A stretch of DNA of 7,778 nt from Acholeplasmataceae bacterium. GTDB lineage: Bacteria; Bacillota_I; Bacilli_A; Izemoplasmatales; Hujiaoplasmataceae. Each line of letters begins with the position of its first letter. The stretch's first letter is position 1. The DNA is taken from contig JAAYZB010000083.1 of NCBI GenBank assembly GCA_012515085.1, forward strand, positions 1-7,778, given 5' to 3'. The position numbers and the translations under genes were made by a program. Positions 1 through 6,449 of this stretch are shown here, piece after piece. The notes under the pieces were generated by a model. That model did not search any database. It saw nothing but the letters and a program-made list of their open reading frames with translations, and was not told where the DNA came from.

Positions 1-641
1 CCTTGCCACCAACCATTGCCACCCTTTTCCATCACATGGCGGTGTTTTCCCCAATAGACAAGGTCTTTGCTTCTTGATAAGAAGATATCCCCAAACGGCG
101 TATGGCCATTATCGGACGCCCGGCTAAGAAGCTGGTACTCTCCGTCGATTTTTCTTGGAAACAGTACGCCATTTCGATTAAAAGGAATGAACGGATTTTC
201 CAATCGGGTGAAATGGACAAAATCCCGAGTGACGGCAAGTCCGATCGAGGGTCCATGGAATTCCGTGCACCAAGTGATGTAATAATCGTTGTCGATTTTT
301 GTCACTCGCGGATCATAGGCATAATAGGGATTCCAAGATTTTCCCGATTCATCGTAAAAATCAATCGGAGAAGAATCGATCTCCCAATGGATGCCATCCC
401 CACTTCTACCCACACGAAGATGGGGAAGTGTCGCCACGGTTTCCGCTCGGAAAACGCCGATAAACTGATCCTCTTTCCAAGGAACCACAGCCGAATTGAA
501 GATGCGGGCCACGCCCGCTACCGGATTACGGTCGATGATGGGATTTTTATCGTAACGCCACACGGGGACATTCAAGTCCTTCGGTCGGTCGATCCAAGGT
601 ATGTTCGAATTGGATTTGCAAATTAGTTGATATTTTCCCAA
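1..641 (-). CDS. beta-1,4-mannooligosaccharide phosphorylase, GH130_2-like (3'-truncated by window edge)
   Basis: Probable cytoplasmic phosphorylase that removes the non-reducing-end mannose of beta-1,4-mannooligosaccharides with phosphate, releasing mannose 1-phosphate (EC 2.4.1.319 type). The first 213 residues are present; family members are roughly 330-350 long, so about a third is missing beyond position 1. Visible family motifs are KNPII (residues 32-36), IFNSAVVPW (47-55), YAYDPRVT (107-114), ITWCTEFHGP (122-131), LENPFIPFNRNGVLFPRK (147-164) and SDNGHTPFGDIF (176-187). D110 in the YDPRV motif matches the general-acid Asp described for GH130 enzymes. There is no signal peptide. The start is TTG at 641-639: no ATG or GTG lies between the upstream in-frame TAG and the conserved region, and an AGGGGGA ribosome site sits 7 nt before the TTG. 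It follows the GH130_1 gene after 12 nt. Family call is strong; preferred chain length cannot be judged from a partial protein. Confidence 0.88.
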   Translation of the reverse strand, partial: MGKYQLICKSNSNIPWIDRPKDLNVPVWRYDKNPIIDRNPVAGVARIFNSAVVPWKEDQFIGVFRAETVATLPHLRVGRSGDGIHWEIDSSPIDFYDESGKSWNPYYAYDPRVTKIDNDYYITWCTEFHGPSIGLAVTRDFVHFTRLENPFIPFNRNGVLFPRKIDGEYQLLSRASDNGHTPFGDIFLSRSKDLVYWGKHRHVMEKGGNGWWQ

Positions 642-648
642 TGTTCGG

Positions 649-655
649 TCCCCCT
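649..655 (-). promoter_or_regulatory. Ribosome binding site for the TTG-started GH130_2 gene
   Basis: AGGGGGA on the minus strand, 7 nt before the TTG at 641. Its first two bases are the last two of the TAG stop of the gene before, so termination and re-initiation are probably coupled. This site is the main support for the TTG start. Confidence 0.7.
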
Positions 656-1838
656 ATTTTTTTGACTGTTTTAAACTGTGTTCGTTTTCTTGGATGATCG
701 TCAATCGCTGCTGGACACAATCAAAGGAGTTAAAAGCTTCTTTCGGTGAATGAAACGCGTAATCGAGCAGTTTTGAAATCGTGGTCGTCGCCACATGAAG
801 CCGCGTATCCGAAGCGGCATAGTAGAGAAATACCTCTTCTTTTTCATTGACGATGACGCCATTTGTGAAGAGAACATTGCTGACATCGCCGATCCGTTCT
901 TCTTGATAAGGTGCCAGAAGATATCCCGAAGGTTGTGCGATGATTTGGGTCGGATCACTGAGTGCGGTCACAAAGAGATAGAGCACATAGCGAAGCCCTG
1001 CTGCGGTGTTGCGGACGCCATGGGCGAAATGAATCCAACCATTTCTCGTTTTGATTGGCGCGGGTCCAATCCCGTTTTTCAGTTCATAGATCGTATGATA
1101 GCGTTTCTTGGCAATAAGAATTTCCTCTTTGATGACTCCTTTTTCCATGGAGTCCGTGAAGCCAATGGCGATACCGCCACCCGACCCCGTCTCGATAAAA
1201 CCGTCTTGAGGTCTCGTGTACAACAGGTATTTTCCCTTCACAAACTCCGGATGCAAGGCGACGTTTCTTTCTTGAACTCCCGGGGTCACTAGATTCGGAA
1301 GCCGTTCGAAATGGACCAAGTCTTTTGTGCGGAGCACGCCCACTCTGGCAATCGCCGATACGGTATCGTCCGGGGGGCTAGTTGGATCTTTGGCCTCCGA
1401 ACAAAACAGTCCGTAAATATAGCCGTCCTCGTGCAAGGTAAGCCGCATGTCATACACATTGGTCTCTTCCGGATCGGGGCAATTCCACATGATCGGCTCT
1501 CCCACAAAACGAAATTGATCGATGCCGTTAGGGCTTTTGGCGAGGGCAAAGAAACTTTTGCGATCAGTGCCCTCTACTCGTGCCATCAGGTAGTATTCGC
1601 CATGGAAATACAGACTCCCTGCATTGAAGACAGAATTGATTCCCAACCGTTCCATGAAGTACGGATTCGTCGCTTGATCGAGTGTGAATCGCCATTCGAT
1701 CGGCACATGGTCTTTGGTCAACACCGGATAGAGGTAGCGGGTCATGACGCCGTTATAGAAGGATGGATCGATCTGATTTTTTTTCGCCAAAAGCCGCTCT
1801 TGGTCTTGTTTATGAAGTTGGTAGGCTTCATGTATCAC
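654..1838 (-). CDS. 4-O-beta-D-mannosyl-D-glucose phosphorylase, GH130_1
   Basis: Cytoplasmic phosphorylase that converts 4-O-beta-D-mannosyl-D-glucose plus phosphate to mannose 1-phosphate and glucose (EC 2.4.1.281), the step after 2-epimerisation of mannobiose. The 394 residues fit the family's usual length of about 390. Motifs along the beta-propeller are NPYFMERLGINSVFNAG (58-74), ARVEGTDRKSFFA (86-98), NVYDMRLT (127-134), ERNVALHPEF (190-199), YTRPQDGF (207-214), NGIGPAPIKT (255-264), HGVRNTAAGLRYVLY (273-287), GDVSNVLF (317-324) and YYAASDTRLHVATTT (339-353). D130 matches the catalytic Asp131 of Bacteroides fragilis MGP. The long N-terminal helical stretch (1-50) is typical of GH130_1 and absent from GH130_2. 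The start is GTG at 1838, the first start codon after the epimerase stop (6-nt gap). No signal peptide. Pairing with a 2-epimerase gene is the classic arrangement and supports the function. Confidence 0.93.
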   Translation of the reverse strand: MIHEAYQLHKQDQERLLAKKNQIDPSFYNGVMTRYLYPVLTKDHVPIEWRFTLDQATNPYFMERLGINSVFNAGSLYFHGEYYLMARVEGTDRKSFFALAKSPNGIDQFRFVGEPIMWNCPDPEETNVYDMRLTLHEDGYIYGLFCSEAKDPTSPPDDTVSAIARVGVLRTKDLVHFERLPNLVTPGVQERNVALHPEFVKGKYLLYTRPQDGFIETGSGGGIAIGFTDSMEKGVIKEEILIAKKRYHTIYELKNGIGPAPIKTRNGWIHFAHGVRNTAAGLRYVLYLFVTALSDPTQIIAQPSGYLLAPYQEERIGDVSNVLFTNGVIVNEKEEVFLYYAASDTRLHVATTTISKLLDYAFHSPKEAFNSFDCVQQRLTIIQENEHSLKQSKK

Positions 1839-1844
1839 GAAGAA

Positions 1845-2996
1845 TCACATCCTTTCCATCAGTTTTAGAAATGCTCGGGTATTGTGGTAGGGGGTTTTCC
1901 ATAATTCGCACATTCCCCGAGCGGCTCTGCCACCTTTGGAATTGGCCTTGGACCAAAACCATTCGCCATCGGGATCTGGATCGACCAAGTCGTCCTGGAT
2001 CGATTGAAACAACGTGTGGAAATGATTCAGATATTGTCGATCATTTGTTTTTTGGTATAGGATCCAAAGTCCCACCAGTGCTTCTGAGGCCACCCACCAG
2101 ACATGATCAGAAGGATCCTGCTCATCGGTTTCTTTTAGAAAACGGCCATTCCATCCATGATCGATCGCAGAGACGCCAATTTGCCTTGAAGCGCTCACCC
2201 AATCGGGGTTGTCCACTTGTAAACGGTCCAATACTTCCTGAAGCAACCAGGAAAATTCGATTTCATGCCCATAGTGCCTTGTATTGACCAACGGTTGAAA
2301 CGATTGATCGACATACATCCACAGCCGGCTTTTGCTGGGATCCATGAGTGGTCCCGTCAATAATCCAATCACCCGGTAAAGAGTTTTTTTGATCCGTTCA
2401 TCCGGGAATGCCCGATGTAAATTTAGAATGGCTTCCAGCATATGGATCATGGTATTGGCGGTAAAAGCCACATTGGAATGATGATCTGAAAGCGCATCGC
2501 AGGGGGTTTCATTCCATGCGGAATCGAATTCTTCAATATAGCCACCCCGAATCGGATCGAAGGCTTTCTCTTCAATCCGCCTGTATGACGCCATTGCGAG
2601 ATCCAACGCCTCTTGGTTCTGCGTTGATAGATAATACTCTGACAAAGCATAGATGGCAAAGCATTGGCCATAGGTGATGATCCGCGTTTCAATTGGCTTA
2701 CCCTTGCGGGTCACCAGCCAGTGAAACGCTTCGGTTTCTTTTTGATATAAATGGTTTTTTAAAAACTGAAATGCGTGATCGGCATAGGGTTGATACTGGT
2801 GGTTCTTAAAATGATTTTCAAGTGCGGAAAAAGACCAGAGAAACCGAGCTTGTTGGACCAAACCCTTGGGTGCTTCTTGATCAATTTGTTTGTCACATGA
2901 CACGAAGCCAAAGAAACCACCCGCTTCTTTATCAAGTAATTGTGTCCAAAAAGGGATTATTTTCTCGGTCAAATGCCGACATAGGACTTGTTTCAT
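1845..2996 (-). CDS. Cellobiose/mannobiose 2-epimerase (AGE superfamily)
   Basis: Cytoplasmic enzyme that epimerises C2 of the reducing-end sugar of beta-1,4-disaccharides (EC 5.1.3.11). In this cluster the likely reaction is mannobiose to mannosyl-glucose, feeding the phosphorylase encoded next. The 383 residues form a predicted (alpha/alpha)6 barrel and match the family length of about 390. Residues aligning with those essential in Ruminococcus albus cellobiose 2-epimerase are all present: R51 (QQARFLW), H185 (NTMIHMLEA), H244, E247 and W250 (YGHEIEFSW), W301 and E305 (VWWVASEALVG), and H371 (PYHNTRA). Further family motifs are APKGLVQQAR (42-51), AIYALSEYY (114-122), RGGYIEEFD (150-158) and GEWFW (344-348). 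The usual NTHLH is NTMIH here, but the catalytic second His is kept. The ATG at 2996 has AAGGAG 5 nt upstream. Specificity for mannobiose over cellobiose is inferred from context. Confidence 0.92.
   Translation of the reverse strand: MKQVLCRHLTEKIIPFWTQLLDKEAGGFFGFVSCDKQIDQEAPKGLVQQARFLWSFSALENHFKNHQYQPYADHAFQFLKNHLYQKETEAFHWLVTRKGKPIETRIITYGQCFAIYALSEYYLSTQNQEALDLAMASYRRIEEKAFDPIRGGYIEEFDSAWNETPCDALSDHHSNVAFTANTMIHMLEAILNLHRAFPDERIKKTLYRVIGLLTGPLMDPSKSRLWMYVDQSFQPLVNTRHYGHEIEFSWLLQEVLDRLQVDNPDWVSASRQIGVSAIDHGWNGRFLKETDEQDPSDHVWWVASEALVGLWILYQKTNDRQYLNHFHTLFQSIQDDLVDPDPDGEWFWSKANSKGGRAARGMCELWKTPYHNTRAFLKLMERM
1850..1857 (-). promoter_or_regulatory. Ribosome binding site for the GTG-started GH130_1 gene
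   Basis: GGAAAGGA on the minus strand lies inside the last codons of the epimerase gene. It is 11 nt before the GTG at 1838, slightly longer than ideal. No other start codon lies between the epimerase TGA (1847-1845) and the GTG, so the GTG is the best choice. Confidence 0.55.
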
Positions 2997-3001
2997 TCGG
3001 T

Positions 3002-3007
3002 CTCCTT
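3002..3007 (-). promoter_or_regulatory. Ribosome binding site of the epimerase gene, overlapping the upstream stop
   Basis: AAGGAG on the minus strand starts with the last two bases of the TAA stop (3008-3006) of the lipoprotein gene and ends 5 nt before the ATG at 2996. The compact layout suggests that ribosomes finishing the lipoprotein re-initiate on the epimerase. Confidence 0.75.
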
Positions 3008-5408
3008 AAATCTGTTCGAGAATCAGAGCAATGTCGTTTGAAAAATTCGGAATGAACAGGGTCAACGATCCCGTCAACGGGATCACAACCAACGTTTGTT
3101 CACGGATCACTCCGGTCGAAGTATCCAGATAACGCACTTGATAATTCCCCGGCAAGAACCCCTCCATTATCAGGGTCACTCCCGATTTCTCCGCTGTTTG
3201 CGGATCGGCAAGGGAGAAGTCAGTATCATAAAGATACGCGTAGAGCCTGGAATCGACTCGATACCCGATCGCCTGCACCTTGGCATGCGAGATCGTCAAC
3301 TGGGGATTGTCCGCCAACAATTGATACTCATCTCCCGACAAGTCCAGCTCATGGGCAACTTCGGCAATTCCGGCGAATACCGGATAGGCATCGCTGACAT
3401 GGATCCAGGAGTCCCACCACCAATTCATACTAGTACCCGCTCCGCCACCCATCAATCCTCCCCATAAGCCTTGATGAAGCGTTATGTTATCGGGATCGTA
3501 AGTGAGTTGCTCGGAGCCACTGCTTTTCAAGCCGAATTCGCTATAGAGAATCGGTTTATCAAACAAATTCGCTCCGATTTTTTGATAAGCTGGCAAATAA
3601 GACAGCGGTTTCTCGACACCATAGCGATGCACATTCACAAAATCAATGCTCTCGAGTTGAAAGACATTGAAAGTACTGGAATAAAAAGAATCATTTCGAA
3701 ACGAGGTCGTGACGAGATGCCTAGGATCGATCTCGTGAAGATAGTTGGCCATCTCTTGATGCCAAAGCAGTCCAATCGACGCATTATATTCTTCGATCCA
3801 ATCGGTTTCATTCATCAATTCCCATGCCAAGATATGATCGCTATAGCCATAACGGGCTACCAAGTACTTGAGTTGATTTTTGAACGTGGCTTTTGCCCAA
3901 GAATCGGTAAAAAACTGCCCGGGGGAGGTGAGTGTCTCACCATAAGGATTGGCTCCATATTTATCGACATACCAAGAATTGAGTGCTCCTGGCCACATTG
4001 GATTGACCACTCGCGAAAACATGCCGTGATGCAACAAACATATCTGTAAATAGATGCCCTTGCTTTCGGCGAGTTCGATGACGCGGTCTAAGGATTGCAG
4101 GTGCGTTTGGCGCCGATCATAATTTTCCACATCATACCAAAACAAAGAAAACCCCCAAGCGGAAAGCCAGATACGGGCAACATTCATCCCGCTATCGGCC
4201 ATTTTCTCAAACCACTGCACATAATCGTAATATTTTCGATCTTGCGAGGTATACCAGGCCGCGTTTTGTCCAACCGGCAAATAGGTGTCGCCATTTTCAA
4301 ACTGGAAATGACGTTCGTTTGAAGGATCGATACCGATATCACCTTTCTCGGGTTCTAAGGATGCGTTCACGGTGAATTCCTTAGAGAACGACTGGATCTT
4401 GATTCCATCCACATAGAGCTCGGCGACCATTTGATATTGACCCGATTCTTTAGGAAGATAGCGCATTTTAAAACACGGGTCTGAAGCGGTGACATAGTTT
4501 AAACCAAACGTGATGTCATCTGGCAGCGTCGTCACCAGACCTTCGAGATTTCTCGAGGTACTCACCAACCCGGGAAGATGGACTTCTTCATAAGTTTGGC
4601 TCCAATATCCCAGGATTGTTTCAACCTTGGTAGAGGGTGTGAGAACGGTGGCTTTTAACACGATTTCTTCCATATCATAGACATTGTCGATCGCTTCTAA
4701 GAAATCGTCAATGTCGTATTTCATCAGTTGAAATTCCACTCGTTGATAAGCTGACGGAGATTGTGTCAATAAGATGAAATCCGTCGCAAGCGATGCTTCT
4801 TGCTTGGCACTTAAGACCAATACATCCATATGATAGGTCTTCCCGAGATACGAAATACTCAAGTGCTGGGTTCCTGTTTCGTCCGGTTGGTAACCGCTCG
4901 TCATCTGCGAAGTGATCGGAACTTCTTCGATCACTAAGTTATCGTCGTTGCGGAGGATCAACCGAGCTCCGAAAAGATTCAACACCTCACCACTTTTATA
5001 GATCGTTTTTTGCGGGGGGATGATTGCGACATCATCAACAACCGTGACATGAATCGTGGCATAGACGGTTTGTTGATAGGAGAGAGTGATGTCGCAATTC
5101 CCATTCGCAAGTCCCAAGATCGACCCATCGACATCGATCGATAAAATTTCTGGGGAGGATGATGAAAAGCCGATTGGCTCCACATTGCTCACGTATTGGA
5201 GTGTGAACGTGGATCCGACCGGTACGACTAATACCTCATAAGCAGGTTGGATCGACACGATCGTTTCCGTCGTGCTGTACGTATTTGTCAATGAAGAAGT
5301 CGAATTGGAAGTGGTGGTTGTGGTGACTGAGGTCGTTGATTGATTGGCGCAGGCAAAACAAAGAACCGACAAAATCAGTATTCCACAGAATGCCAAGATT
5401 TTTTTCAT
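3006..5408 (-). CDS. Exported multidomain GH5-like (clan GH-A) glycoside hydrolase, probable lipoprotein and mannan-degrading enzyme
   Basis: Probable surface-anchored retaining glycoside hydrolase attacking beta-mannan or glucomannan; the substrate is inferred from context only. Its 800 residues read as: signal peptide 1-19 with probable lipidated C20 (the lipobox CFAC is non-canonical at -3); Thr/Ser-rich linker 24-49; Ig-like Big_2-type domain about 51-124 (FSSSSPEILSIDVDGSILGLANG); Big_3-type Ig-like domain about 132-198 (YKSGEVLNLFGARL); a DUF5060-like beta-sandwich about 215-348; TIM barrel about 362-685; and a C-terminal beta-sandwich about 700-800. The barrel shows VARIWLSAWG (410-419), LLHHGMFS (458-465), AWELMNETDW (528-537) with acid/base E534, NVHRYG (592-597), ILYSEFG (620-626) with nucleophile E624, and GAGTSMNWWWD (656-666). 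These are clan GH-A hallmarks; the exact GH5 subfamily, or whether it is GH5 at all, I cannot settle. The ATG overlaps the LacI gene's TGA (ATGA). Confidence 0.85.
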   Translation of the reverse strand: MKKILAFCGILILSVLCFACANQSTTSVTTTTTSNSTSSLTNTYSTTETIVSIQPAYEVLVVPVGSTFTLQYVSNVEPIGFSSSSPEILSIDVDGSILGLANGNCDITLSYQQTVYATIHVTVVDDVAIIPPQKTIYKSGEVLNLFGARLILRNDDNLVIEEVPITSQMTSGYQPDETGTQHLSISYLGKTYHMDVLVLSAKQEASLATDFILLTQSPSAYQRVEFQLMKYDIDDFLEAIDNVYDMEEIVLKATVLTPSTKVETILGYWSQTYEEVHLPGLVSTSRNLEGLVTTLPDDITFGLNYVTASDPCFKMRYLPKESGQYQMVAELYVDGIKIQSFSKEFTVNASLEPEKGDIGIDPSNERHFQFENGDTYLPVGQNAAWYTSQDRKYYDYVQWFEKMADSGMNVARIWLSAWGFSLFWYDVENYDRRQTHLQSLDRVIELAESKGIYLQICLLHHGMFSRVVNPMWPGALNSWYVDKYGANPYGETLTSPGQFFTDSWAKATFKNQLKYLVARYGYSDHILAWELMNETDWIEEYNASIGLLWHQEMANYLHEIDPRHLVTTSFRNDSFYSSTFNVFQLESIDFVNVHRYGVEKPLSYLPAYQKIGANLFDKPILYSEFGLKSSGSEQLTYDPDNITLHQGLWGGLMGGGAGTSMNWWWDSWIHVSDAYPVFAGIAEVAHELDLSGDEYQLLADNPQLTISHAKVQAIGYRVDSRLYAYLYDTDFSLADPQTAEKSGVTLIMEGFLPGNYQVRYLDTSTGVIREQTLVVIPLTGSLTLFIPNFSNDIALILEQI
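5262..5339 (-). repeat. Low-complexity Thr/Ser-rich linker coding segment
   Basis: This segment encodes residues 24-49 of the lipoprotein and consists almost entirely of Thr and Ser codons, including a run of five Thr. Such linkers commonly follow the lipidated Cys and hold the folded domains away from the membrane. The repetitive DNA could vary in length by slippage, but no exact tandem unit is evident. Confidence 0.6.
5405..5408 (-). promoter_or_regulatory. ATGA stop-start overlap coupling regulator and lipoprotein genes
   Basis: The ATG of the glycoside hydrolase gene and the TGA of the LacI gene share four bases. A GA-rich GGTGGA element lies about 8 nt upstream, inside the end of the LacI gene. 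This layout usually means translational coupling, so regulator and surface enzyme would be made together. Confidence 0.8.
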
Positions 5409-6424
5409 GAACTAGATCCACCCTCAAAGAAGGCGGTCGAGTCGCGGTCGATGATTTTGCCTTGAATCAACACGCGGCCATAGATTCTTTCGGGATATTT
5501 GATCTTTTTGACGATGATTTTGACCGCCGTCTCGACCATCGAGGGAATGTTATTGTCAACGGTCGTAATTCTCGGTTCGGAAATAGTGGAAAAAATCGAA
5601 TTATCAAACCCGACAACCGAACAATCTTCGGGAACACGGACATTCAGTTTTTTTAAGGTCGTTATCAACGTGTGCGCCACCCGATCACAATTGCAGACAA
5701 ATGCCGTCGGTAACGGATTTGGCAGTTGTAAGGGAATGAATTGCCCCAGCTCATCCCGGTCGGGAATGATCATATCCGGATTCAGCGAGATACCCGCTTC
5801 GATCAAACTCTTGTAATATCCCAAAAAGCGGTCTTGGATGCTGGATGTGGCCTCGATCGATCCAACATAACCGATCTCGCGATGATTTTTCTCGATCAGC
5901 TGGTTGGTGATCGTGTAGGCGGAAAACAAGTTGTCGCTCACAATACAGTCCACATCAAACTGTTTCATATAAAAGTCAAAAAAGATGATCGGTACACTCA
6001 CTTTCTCGATGGCGCGGAGATAATCCCGCTTCATCTGTCCGAGCACGATAATACCATCGACTTTGTTTTCGTTATAAAAACGCGGTAGAATGCCTCTGTT
6101 TTCATTATCATAGGTCACGATTTCCATGATCCCCGAATAGCCGAGCTGATCCAGATTCCGGATAATTTCACCGCTTACCGTAAAATAATAGGCTTCCTTA
6201 TCTAAAATGTATTTTTCCGCGATCATGATACCCACATTGAATTGCTTGTCCATTTTCAAACTTCGAGCTGACGTATTGATCCGATAGCCTTTCCGACTGG
6301 CAAGATTCTTGACCTTGTCGCGGAGGTCATCCGAAACACCCTCTTTGTCATTGAGGGCTTTGGAAACGGATACCGTCGATATTCCCAATTCCTTGGCAAT
6401 ATCGGACATGCTGATTTTTCTCAT
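5405..6424 (-). CDS. LacI-family transcriptional regulator, probable control of the mannan cluster
   Basis: DNA-binding regulator that presumably controls this cluster in response to a mannan-derived sugar; the ligand is inferred. At 339 residues it has normal LacI length. The N-terminal helix-turn-helix spans about residues 5-24 (MSDIAKELGISTVSVSKALN), followed by GVSDDLRDKV and the GYRIN segment. The hinge is around 51-60 (TSARSLKMDK). The periplasmic-binding-protein-like sensor domain runs from about 62 (FNVGIMIAE) and carries typical segments such as VDGIIVLG, REIGYVGS, CSVVGFDNS and EPRITTVDNN. The ATG at 6424 has a strong GGAGGA site 5 nt upstream. It sits second in the transcript, 25 nt after the GH2 stop, and overlaps the next gene by 4 nt. 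Lying inside the transcript, it is probably autoregulated. No operator can be assigned because the presumed promoter is outside the window. Confidence 0.92.
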   Translation of the reverse strand: MRKISMSDIAKELGISTVSVSKALNDKEGVSDDLRDKVKNLASRKGYRINTSARSLKMDKQFNVGIMIAEKYILDKEAYYFTVSGEIIRNLDQLGYSGIMEIVTYDNENRGILPRFYNENKVDGIIVLGQMKRDYLRAIEKVSVPIIFFDFYMKQFDVDCIVSDNLFSAYTITNQLIEKNHREIGYVGSIEATSSIQDRFLGYYKSLIEAGISLNPDMIIPDRDELGQFIPLQLPNPLPTAFVCNCDRVAHTLITTLKKLNVRVPEDCSVVGFDNSIFSTISEPRITTVDNNIPSMVETAVKIIVKKIKYPERIYGRVLIQGKIIDRDSTAFFEGGSSS

Positions 6425-6429
6425 GGTTT

Positions 6430-6435
6430 TCCTCC
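6430..6435 (-). promoter_or_regulatory. Ribosome binding site of the LacI-family gene
   Basis: GGAGGA on the minus strand, 5 nt before the ATG at 6424, within the 25-nt gap after the GH2 gene. It is the strongest Shine-Dalgarno match in the window. The gap is too short for a separate promoter plus terminator, so the regulator is most likely read from the upstream transcript. Confidence 0.8.
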
Positions 6436-6449
6436 GGATATTTCAGGTT

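Noticed and set aside
102..626. 174-codon open frame on the plus strand opposite the GH130_2 gene
   Set aside because: It is antisense to a strongly recognisable GH130 coding region, has no family motifs and is explained by codon bias of the real gene.
1845..1847. Possible TGA = Trp recoding (Mycoplasma code) that would fuse the epimerase and GH130_1
   Set aside because: Both proteins end and begin where their families do, the LacI gene also ends at TGA in an ATGA overlap, and no gene needs an internal TGA, so TGA is a stop here.
1311..2287. Overlapping plus-strand open frames (1311-1868 and 1763-2287)
   Set aside because: Both are antisense to the GH130_1 and epimerase genes, overlap each other, and give no recognisable protein.
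641..3005. Intergenic terminators between the sugar-enzyme genes
   Set aside because: Gaps are only 6-12 nt and contain no stem-loop followed by a T run.
3471..4049. 192-codon plus-strand open frame opposite the GH5-like barrel
   Set aside because: It is antisense to the catalytic domain with intact motifs; the low-stop composition of the opposite strand accounts for it.
6425..6449. A promoter or LacI operator in the 25-nt gap before the regulator gene
   Set aside because: The gap is taken up largely by the ribosome site and shows no -35/-10 pair or convincing palindrome.
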